Assembly (NCBI GenBank): GCA_019243075.1
Contig: JAFAUV010000317.1
Location: forward strand, 1-19,074
Direction of reading: 5' to 3'
DNA: 19,074 nucleotides
Origin: Bradyrhizobium sp.
GTDB taxonomy: Bacteria; Pseudomonadota; Alphaproteobacteria; Rhizobiales; Xanthobacteraceae
Both the position numbers and the translations under genes were made by a program. Below are positions 14,025-19,074 of this stretch, piece by piece. The stretch's first letter is position 1, and the number at the start of each line of letters is the position of its first letter. Under the pieces are notes generated by a model. The model was not told the DNA's origin. It saw nothing but the letters and a program-made list of their open reading frames with translations, and did not search any database.

Positions 14025-15032
14025 GTGGCGGCGCGCGACTGGATCGCCGCGATGCGCGCCGGCGACTTCGCGCGCGCGTGGGAAATCAGCGATCGTGATC
14101 TTGCCCTGATCGGCCGTGCGGGTCCCGCCAAGCACGAAGGCCCGCGCCATCTTCAGCGGATCTGGCGTGGCGAGCCGCTGGCGGGCCGGCGCGTTCTCGT
14201 GCGTTGCTATCACGGGCTCGGCGACACCATCCAGTTTGCCCGATTTCTGGCGCCACTGCGGCGGCTGGCGGCCGAGGTCGTGGTCTGGTGCCAGCCTGAG
14301 CTGCTGTCCCTCGTCGAGACCCTCGAAGGGGTGGACCGGGCTCTCTCGTTGCACGATGGAACGCCTGACGCAGGATTCGACGTCGACATCGAAATCATGG
14401 AGATCCCGCACGCCATCCGAGCGTCGCGCGAGCAGGTCCGGATGCAGAGCCCTTATATCAAGATGAGGCGGCGCGATGGCCGGAAGCCAAGCACCGACGC
14501 CCGTAGCCTTTCGGTGGGCCTGGTCTGGAACGCCGGGGACTGGGACCGGCGCCGGGCCATTCCGTCACGGCTGCTGAAGGTGCTCGACTGCGCGGGGGTT
14601 CAACTCTATTCGCTGCAGCGGGGAACTCCGGCCGGCGCGGCCGGCGAAATCGGAGCTATCGATATCAGCACGCCGGACATCGGCTCGCTGGCCGATCGCC
14701 TGCTGAGCCTCGACCTGTGCGTTTGCCCTGACACCATGGTCGCCCATCTCTCGGGCGCGCTCGGTTGCGAGACCTGGATCATGCTGCACGCGGACTGCGA
14801 TTGGCGCTGGCCGGCTTCCGGTGGCGAGACGCTGTGGTATCCGAGCGCTCGGCTGTTTCGGCAACATATCGCCGGCGATTGGCATGGAGTCGTGACGGAG
14901 ATCCGATCGGCAATCTCCGAAAGAACTGAAAACATCGAGCCGACCGCCGACCAGGCTTCTCAACCGGCGGTGGCGATCTCCCCGGGAGCGGCGATGGAGG
15001 GCGGCGGCCGGCGGGGCGCTGGTGCGGCGTGA
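14025..15032 (+). CDS. Heptosyltransferase-like (GT9-type) glycosyltransferase (about 335 aa, start uncertain)
   Basis: The segment RVLVRCYHGLGDTIQFARFLAPLRRLAAEVVVWCQPEL is the hallmark N-terminal region of ADP-heptose:LPS heptosyltransferase-like proteins. SVGLVWNAGDWDRRRAIPSRLLKVL and SLDLCVCPDTMVAHLSGALGCETWIML give the donor-binding C-terminal domain. The real start lies after the stop of the preceding gene at 13999. GTG 14025 (VAARDWIAAMRAG) is my choice, ATG 14052 and ATT 13995 are alternatives, and no strong ribosome-binding site decides. Translation may depend on the upstream gene. The last 24 codons overlap the tail of the convergent Crp/Fnr gene. It may act on surface polysaccharide, or extend the neighbouring cassette's product. 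Confidence 0.75.
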   Translation: MAARDWIAAMRAGDFARAWEISDRDLALIGRAGPAKHEGPRHLQRIWRGEPLAGRRVLVRCYHGLGDTIQFARFLAPLRRLAAEVVVWCQPELLSLVETLEGVDRALSLHDGTPDAGFDVDIEIMEIPHAIRASREQVRMQSPYIKMRRRDGRKPSTDARSLSVGLVWNAGDWDRRRAIPSRLLKVLDCAGVQLYSLQRGTPAGAAGEIGAIDISTPDIGSLADRLLSLDLCVCPDTMVAHLSGALGCETWIMLHADCDWRWPASGGETLWYPSARLFRQHIAGDWHGVVTEIRSAISERTENIEPTADQASQPAVAISPGAAMEGGGRRGAGAA

Positions 15033-15757
15033 GTGCGTAGGCCGAGATAGTCGGATTCGAAGCAGGCGATGCGGGAAAGGGCTTGCCAGTCGCTGATCGT
15101 GATGGTCCGGGACTGCCATCTCAGGACCTGCCTGCGTCGCAAATCCTGAATGACGCGATTGGCGTGAACGGGAGAGATCGCGCAGGCCAACGCCAGGTCG
15201 GATTGGGTGAAGGGCGAAGCAAAGCGGTCGTCCTTCGCCAGGCCGACTGCCTGAAGGCGCACGGCGATCTCGCACATCAGATGCGCCACCCGGCTGAGCG
15301 AGTCCCGGCTTCCCAGATTGATGATCCAGTTGCGCAAGCAGGAGGCCTCGGCATGCCCAAGGAGCTGAAGCGCGCGCTGCAGGCTCGGCGATGATGACGA
15401 TATCTCGTGGAAGAATGCATGAGGCACGAAGGCGACCACGGCTGGCCCAAGTGCGGTCAGCCGCGCATCGAGCCGCGGCACGACGATGGTATGAAGATCG
15501 GGGACATCGCCGGGCACATAGATCGAGGTGATCTGGCCGTCATTGTCATCCTTCCAGCAGAGATAGCCTTGCAGCAGCAGGCAACAGCGGGTCGGACGAT
15601 CCGACCTGCGGAGCAGCTGCTCATGTGGCGCAAAATGACCGATCGCGCTCGGCATGGCCGTGAGAAGCTCGAGGTCGGCGTCCGACAACTCGGCGATGCT
15701 CGTCAGGCGATCGGCGAATTTGGTGTATGCAAAGCCCGTTTGCATGATGGAGCTCAT
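14960..15757 (-). CDS. Crp/Fnr-family transcriptional regulator (265 aa)
   Basis: The N-terminal ~120 residues form a cyclic-nucleotide-binding-like beta roll (for example CCLLLQGYLCWKDDNDGQI, TSIYVPGDVPDLHT). A long helix follows (LQRALQLLGHAEASCLRNWI), then a winged helix-turn-helix near residues 182-212 (FTQSDLALACAISPVHANRV-IQDLRRRQVLRW). The Fnr cysteine cluster is absent, so it is not an Fe-S oxygen sensor of the classical kind; the ligand is unknown. Residues ~242-265 are a proline/alanine-rich tail whose codons overlap the end of the convergent GT9-like gene. It resembles the many Crp-like regulators of Bradyrhizobium and could control the divergent isochorismatase-family gene. ATG 15757 is taken as start, with an in-frame ATG four codons later. 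Confidence 0.88.
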   Translation of the reverse strand: MSSIMQTGFAYTKFADRLTSIAELSDADLELLTAMPSAIGHFAPHEQLLRRSDRPTRCCLLLQGYLCWKDDNDGQITSIYVPGDVPDLHTIVVPRLDARLTALGPAVVAFVPHAFFHEISSSSPSLQRALQLLGHAEASCLRNWIINLGSRDSLSRVAHLMCEIAVRLQAVGLAKDDRFASPFTQSDLALACAISPVHANRVIQDLRRRQVLRWQSRTITISDWQALSRIACFESDYLGLRTHAAPAPRRPPPSIAAPGEIATAG

Positions 15758-15905
15758 TCGGCATCATGGGACCAAAGGCGCATTCGACGGATGTCGGAGC
15801 AGACGCCCCAGAGTGGATCGGCATGATCGACCAATTCCGAGCGTATCGCTACGTTCCTACTTGCGTCCGCCACGTCATGCCGGAATGGCCGCGGCGGAGC
15901 TGTTA

Positions 15906-15930
15906 GGAACTCCGACGATCATCATTTGTT
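15906..15930 (+). promoter_or_regulatory. Possible EcfG-type promoter (one mismatch in -10)
   Basis: GGAAC (15906-15910), 16 bases, then TGTT (15927-15930), one base away from the EcfG consensus CGTT. It lies about 80 bases upstream of the isochorismatase-family start and points the right way. The spacing equals that of the perfect promoter at 13466-13490. Confidence 0.45.
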
Positions 15931-15991
15931 GACGGCAAACCTTGCGCCGAGAGGCGAATGGGCCTGCTTCGGCGGTTCATTTGGTTACTCG

Positions 15992-15999
15992 AAAGGAGG
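15992..15999 (+). promoter_or_regulatory. Strong ribosome-binding site that fixes the start at 16010
   Basis: AAAGGAGG ends 10 bases before ATG 16010. It shows that the frame's earlier TTG at 15926 is not the start; that codon also falls inside the EcfG-like promoter. Confidence 0.8.
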
Positions 16000-16009
16000 C
16001 AAACGTCCG

Positions 16010-16600
16010 ATGCAGGAGATTTCCCGGGCCGCGCATCTCTGCACCGATATGCAGAATATCTTTGCGAAGGGCGGTCTGTGGGAGACTCCTTGGATGGAAA
16101 GAGTGCTGCCGACGATCGATGCGATCGTGAGCCGCTATCCGGAGCGGACCATTTTCACCCGCTTCATCACCCCGCAGCGCGCCGAGGACAGACCCGGGCA
16201 ATGGCAGCACTATTTTCGGCGCTGGGAGCGAGCGACGCGCCAGCATCTCCGGGGCGACGAGCTTGATCTCGTGCCGGCCATGGCCCGTTATGTGCCGCCG
16301 GCCATCGTCGTGGATAAGCCGTTCTATTCCGCATTCGCCCAGTCGGGCCTCTATGATCTCTTGGTCGGAAAAGGGGTGGGGACCATCGTGGTGAGCGGGG
16401 CGGAGACCGACGTCTGCGTGCTTGCCACCGTGCTCGGTGCCGTCGATCTCGGCTTTCGGATCGTGATCGTCGAGGACGCGCTTTGCAGCTCCTCGGATGA
16501 AGGACACGATGCGCTGATGACCATGTATCGGACGCGTCTGCACGAGCAGATCGCCGTGATGGAAGCCGAACAACTGTTCGAGCTCTGGCGTCCGGAGTAG
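16010..16600 (+). CDS. Isochorismatase-family cysteine hydrolase (196 aa)
   Basis: The isochorismatase/nicotinamidase catalytic triad is visible as D13 (LCTDMQNIF), K103 (VVDKPFYSAF) and C136 (SGAETDVCVLATV). The cis-peptide region GAET precedes the cysteine. The length is normal for the single-domain family. No signal peptide, so it is cytoplasmic. The family hydrolyses amides or vinyl ethers of small molecules (nicotinamide, ureidoacrylate, isochorismate); which applies cannot be told. I see none of the zinc-ligand pattern of true nicotinamidases (DxHxxxxxxH after the first Asp), which makes nicotinamidase less likely. It is preceded by an EcfG-like promoter and transcribed away from a Crp-like regulator, so stress-dependent expression is plausible. 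Confidence 0.88.
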   Translation: MQEISRAAHLCTDMQNIFAKGGLWETPWMERVLPTIDAIVSRYPERTIFTRFITPQRAEDRPGQWQHYFRRWERATRQHLRGDELDLVPAMARYVPPAIVVDKPFYSAFAQSGLYDLLVGKGVGTIVVSGAETDVCVLATVLGAVDLGFRIVIVEDALCSSSDEGHDALMTMYRTRLHEQIAVMEAEQLFELWRPE

Positions 16601-16668
16601 CCGACGCGCGTTCCGGGTGATTCAGGCTTCCGCACAGGGTCCAGTCTCCACCTCAACGGCGTGCGCGA

Positions 16669-17778
16669 TCAATTGACCTTGTCGGCGAACATGTTGCGCG
16701 TGGCGATCGACACCGCGCCAAGGCCCTCGGCGCCATGCATCAGCGCGATCTCGCCCTGCTGCTCATGGCGGATGGCATGGGCCATGATCTTCAGCCTCGG
16801 ATCGTCGCCGCTGCCGTGCCATTCCTGGTCCGCCATCCGCACCGCACCGGCATGATGGATTGTCATCAGTCGAATGAAGATGCCGTCGAACTGGTTCGGC
16901 GCGGCCGAACGGGCTTCCAGCATCTGTGCAGGTGTGAGGTAGCCGGGCATGTCGGCGCGCTCCTGGGCGGTACATTCCGGCATGGCGAGCACGAACCAGC
17001 TGCGCCACCAGCCGTCGAAAATTCTGTTCTCGCCGGCCTGGCTCGCCGTCATCAGGCGCGCCAAGGCCTGAAGATGCGAGTCCCGGGCGCGTTCGGCGCC
17101 AAGTCTTGCGAGCTCGATGCCCTGGGCATGATGCGCCGTCATATGGCGGATGTAGGCCTGGTCGGCCTCGCGGTCGCCGCCGATCCATGGAAAATCCCGC
17201 CCTTGCCGGCTTGAGGCGGCAATCACTGCCAGAACGCCGATGAGAGCCAAGCCGCCACCACCCCACGCCCTGGCCATGCGGACATCGGATGTCGGAGGTG
17301 CCTCGCCAAATGGCCACCGCAACCACGCGAACAGCGGATACATCGAAGCCGACGTCATGTGAACCAGCAAGCCGATCCAATAAGGCTGTTGCAGCGTGAA
17401 CAGCGGCTGCCAAAACGGGAACAGCGGCACCAGCACAAACCATTCGCTGGCGGAGGAGAACACGGCCCCCGGCATCGCCAGCAGAAAAATCTGCAGCGGC
17501 GACAGCGCAGCCGTCCAGCGGCCAAACAGGCCGAAGAACACCAGGGCCCACGAAAAGTCGGCCCATTGATGAAACGCCACGCCGGCGAGCACGGCGTCCC
17601 ATCGAGGTTCCGCGCTCAGCGCTGCGTCGCCGAGGGGGATCGCGGCGACCGTCATCCAGTCGACCCACGCGTCGCGGCCGAGATGCGCCGCGAACAGATG
17701 GCTGACGATGGTCGAGAAGCTGCTGCTGAGAATTCCAAGCTGGGCGGCCGCGACCCAGTTCGATTTGGGTTGACGCAT
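16669..17778 (-). CDS. DUF305 protein with N-terminal membrane domain (369 aa)
   Basis: Residues ~1-190 are hydrophobic, with four to five probable membrane segments (about 8-30, 62-86, 93-119, 133-153, 174-190). The C-terminal ~170 residues are a DUF305 ferritin-like four-helix domain. Its motifs are HMTAHHAQGIELA (212-224), MTIHHAGAVRMA (305-316) and AIRHEQQGEI (335-344), whose histidines and methionines are suited to metal binding. DUF305 proteins are often linked to copper or metal stress, but no function is settled. The start ATG 17778 lies 19 bases after the CsbD-like stop without a good ribosome-binding site, suggesting cotranscription with it. The fusion of a membrane domain of this size to DUF305 is less usual than a signal peptide plus DUF305. 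Confidence 0.83.
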   Translation of the reverse strand: MRQPKSNWVAAAQLGILSSSFSTIVSHLFAAHLGRDAWVDWMTVAAIPLGDAALSAEPRWDAVLAGVAFHQWADFSWALVFFGLFGRWTAALSPLQIFLLAMPGAVFSSASEWFVLVPLFPFWQPLFTLQQPYWIGLLVHMTSASMYPLFAWLRWPFGEAPPTSDVRMARAWGGGGLALIGVLAVIAASSRQGRDFPWIGGDREADQAYIRHMTAHHAQGIELARLGAERARDSHLQALARLMTASQAGENRIFDGWWRSWFVLAMPECTAQERADMPGYLTPAQMLEARSAAPNQFDGIFIRLMTIHHAGAVRMADQEWHGSGDDPRLKIMAHAIRHEQQGEIALMHGAEGLGAVSIATRNMFADKVN

Positions 17779-17797
17779 GTCGCAGGCCGCGAGCCGA

Positions 17798-17977
17798 TCA
17801 AGTCAACTGATCGAGGTTGCCCAGCGGCTTGATCTTGCCCGCTTGCTCGCTTTCCTCGCGGCCCTCTTGCTCCTGCGCCTTGCCCTCATCGTGCAGCTTC
17901 TGGTCGCCGAGCACTTCGCCGGTCAGGCGCTTGGCCTTGCCCGTCACGTGGTCTTTGACCGCCTTTACCTTGCTCAT
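17798..17977 (-). CDS. CsbD-like stress protein (59 aa)
   Basis: The product starts MSKVKAVKDHVTGKAKRLTG and continues EVLGDQKLHDEGKAQEQEGREESEQAGK. This is the CsbD pattern (K-G-xx-K-xx-G-xx-TGD-xxLxxEGKxxQxxG), a highly charged, small soluble protein. CsbD proteins are general-stress proteins of unknown mechanism, sigma-B dependent in Bacillus. AAGGAG lies 9 bases before ATG 17977; an ATG at 17986 is immediately next to AAGGAG and so less likely. Only 14 bases separate it from the dehydrogenase stop upstream, so it is probably cotranscribed with it. Confidence 0.88.
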   Translation of the reverse strand: MSKVKAVKDHVTGKAKRLTGEVLGDQKLHDEGKAQEQEGREESEQAGKIKPLGNLDQLT

Positions 17978-17991
17978 CGCTGCCATCTCCT

Positions 17992-19074
17992 TCAGCCAAA
18001 CGGCTTCATGACCACCTTGATGCAGCCGTCTTCCTTGGCGCGGAATGTCTTGTACAGTTCGGGGCCTTGCTCGAGCGTCGCGCGATGCGTGATCACGAAA
18101 GACGGATCGATGTCGCCCTTTTCGATCCGCTCCATCAGCTTCGGCATGTAATGCTGCACCGGCGTCTGCGCCATCCTGAAGGTAAGGCCGCGGTTGATCG
18201 CGCTGCCCATCGGGATCTTGTCGAGGAAGCCGCCATAGACGCCGACGATCGAGACCGTGCCGAAATTCCGGCAGCAATGGATGGCCTGGCGCAGCACGTG
18301 CGGGCTGTCGGTGCCGAGATAGATCGCCGTCTTGGCGCGGTCCACGACGGCATCGAAACCGGAGCGGATGTCCGGCTCGGTGCCTACCGCGTCGATACAG
18401 GCATCCGCGCCGCGGCCGTGCGTCAAATCCTGGATGCGGTCGTAGATGTCTTCTTTCCTGAAATCGAGCGTGATGGCGCCGGAAGAGCTTGCGAGCGCGA
18501 GCCGCTCGGGCACGGTGTCGATGGCGATCACCCGCTCGGCGCCGAGCAGGAAGGCGCTGCGGATCGCCAGTTGACCAACAGGGCCGCAGCCCCAGATCGC
18601 GATCGTGTCGCCCGGCTGGATGTTGCAGAATTCCGCACCCATGTAGCCGGTCGGGAAGATGTCGGACAGGAACAGCACCTGCTCGTCGGTCAGCCCTTCC
18701 GGCACCTTGATCGGCCCGACATCGGCATACGGCACCCGGAGGTACTCCGCCTGCCCGCCGGGATAGCCGCCCAGCAGGTGCGAATAGCCGAACAGCCCGG
18801 CCGGGGAATGGCCCCAGAGCTTCGACGCCATCTCGGCGTTCGGGTTCGACCGCTCACAGCCCGAGAAATGACCGTTTCTGCAGAAGAAGCACTCGCCGCA
18901 GGAGATCGTGAACGGCACGACCACCCGATCGCCCTTGCGCAGCTTGGTGTTGCCGCTGCCGACCTCCACGACCTCGCCCATGGTTTCGTGGCCGAGCACG
19001 TCGCCGCGCTCCATCGTCGGGATGACGCCGTCATAGATGTGCAGATCGGAGCCGCAGATGGCGCAGGCGGTGAC
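17992..19074 (-). CDS. Zinc-dependent alcohol dehydrogenase, formaldehyde-dehydrogenase-like (5' end cut by window edge)
   Basis: A medium-chain zinc dehydrogenase. The frame is open to the right edge: the 20 codons before the internal ATG 19014 read VTACAICGSDLHIYDGVIPT, which contains the catalytic-zinc CGSDLH motif, so the true start lies outside the window. Further marks are GHE in DVLGHETMGEVVEVG, the structural-zinc cysteines CGECFFCRNGHFSGC, and the NAD-binding GCGPVGQLAIRSAFLLGAERVIAID. The long segment after the structural zinc site and the overall pattern resemble the glutathione-independent/dependent formaldehyde dehydrogenase-like group. It is the first visible gene of a probable three-gene stress operon with CsbD-like and DUF305 genes. 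Alcohol or aldehyde detoxification is likely, but the substrate is not determined. Confidence 0.88.
   Translation of the reverse strand, partial: VTACAICGSDLHIYDGVIPTMERGDVLGHETMGEVVEVGSGNTKLRKGDRVVVPFTISCGECFFCRNGHFSGCERSNPNAEMASKLWGHSPAGLFGYSHLLGGYPGGQAEYLRVPYADVGPIKVPEGLTDEQVLFLSDIFPTGYMGAEFCNIQPGDTIAIWGCGPVGQLAIRSAFLLGAERVIAIDTVPERLALASSSGAITLDFRKEDIYDRIQDLTHGRGADACIDAVGTEPDIRSGFDAVVDRAKTAIYLGTDSPHVLRQAIHCCRNFGTVSIVGVYGGFLDKIPMGSAINRGLTFRMAQTPVQHYMPKLMERIEKGDIDPSFVITHRATLEQGPELYKTFRAKEDGCIKVVMKPFG

Larger units (their letters stand above)
15758..16009. promoter_or_regulatory. Divergent intergenic region, Crp-like regulator / isochorismatase-family gene
   Basis: A 252-base region between two divergent starts. 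On the plus strand it contains an EcfG-like promoter at 15906-15930 and the strong ribosome-binding site at 15992-15999. Reading towards the regulator I found no recognisable promoter and no clear symmetric Crp/FixK-type operator. Confidence 0.5.

Noticed and set aside
16601..16668. Terminator between the convergent isochorismatase-family and DUF305 genes
   Set aside because: I found no convincing stem with a T-tract on either strand in this short stretch.

Overview
The window is high-GC DNA with dense, mostly minus-strand genes. Gene content and style point to an alphaproteobacterium of the Bradyrhizobium / Nitrobacteraceae type: a perfect EcfG-type (general stress sigma factor) promoter, an actinobacterial-type inositol-3-phosphate synthase, a CsbD-like protein, a DUF305 protein and CgeB-like glycosyltransferases. 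This assignment comes from protein resemblance and codon style, not from a marker gene.

Region A (1-13419, minus strand) is one compact biosynthetic cassette of 13 genes. In transcription order it encodes: inositol-3-phosphate synthase, a histidine phosphatase, a CgeB-like glycosyltransferase, a sugar nucleotidyltransferase, a CmoB-like methyltransferase, a glycoside-hydrolase-like protein whose barrel appears circularly permuted, phosphopentomutase (DeoB), then a 214-base gap, two NAD-dependent sugar epimerases (the second like CDP-paratose 2-epimerase), a B12-binding-type radical SAM protein, a GT4 glycosyltransferase and two more CgeB-like glycosyltransferases. The last gene runs off the left edge. 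Outside the one gap, start and stop codons overlap (ATGA, GTGA, TGATG) or lie 1-2 bases apart, so translation is probably coupled. A perfect EcfG promoter (GGAAC-N16-CGTT) sits just upstream of the first gene, and a weaker copy sits in the 214-base gap after a possible terminator hairpin. From memory, and not checked, this matches what TIGRFAM curators called the 'rhizo-twelve' system, whose product I believe is unknown. The enzymes suggest a stress-induced, inositol-containing, possibly methylated glycoside or oligosaccharide. No transporter, flippase or polymerase is encoded in the cassette.

Region B (13420-15032) holds the divergent control region, a possible 34-residue membrane peptide on the minus strand, and two plus-strand genes: a 92-residue acidic/basic soluble protein and a heptosyltransferase-like (GT9-type) protein.

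Region C (14960-16600) has a minus-strand Crp/Fnr-family regulator whose tail overlaps the GT9-like gene in convergent orientation. Divergent from it is an isochorismatase-family hydrolase with an EcfG-like promoter.

Region D (16669-19074, minus strand) is a probable three-gene stress operon: a zinc-dependent alcohol/formaldehyde dehydrogenase (cut by the right edge), a CsbD-like protein, and a DUF305 protein fused to a membrane domain. No tRNA, rRNA, CRISPR array or insertion sequence was recognised.
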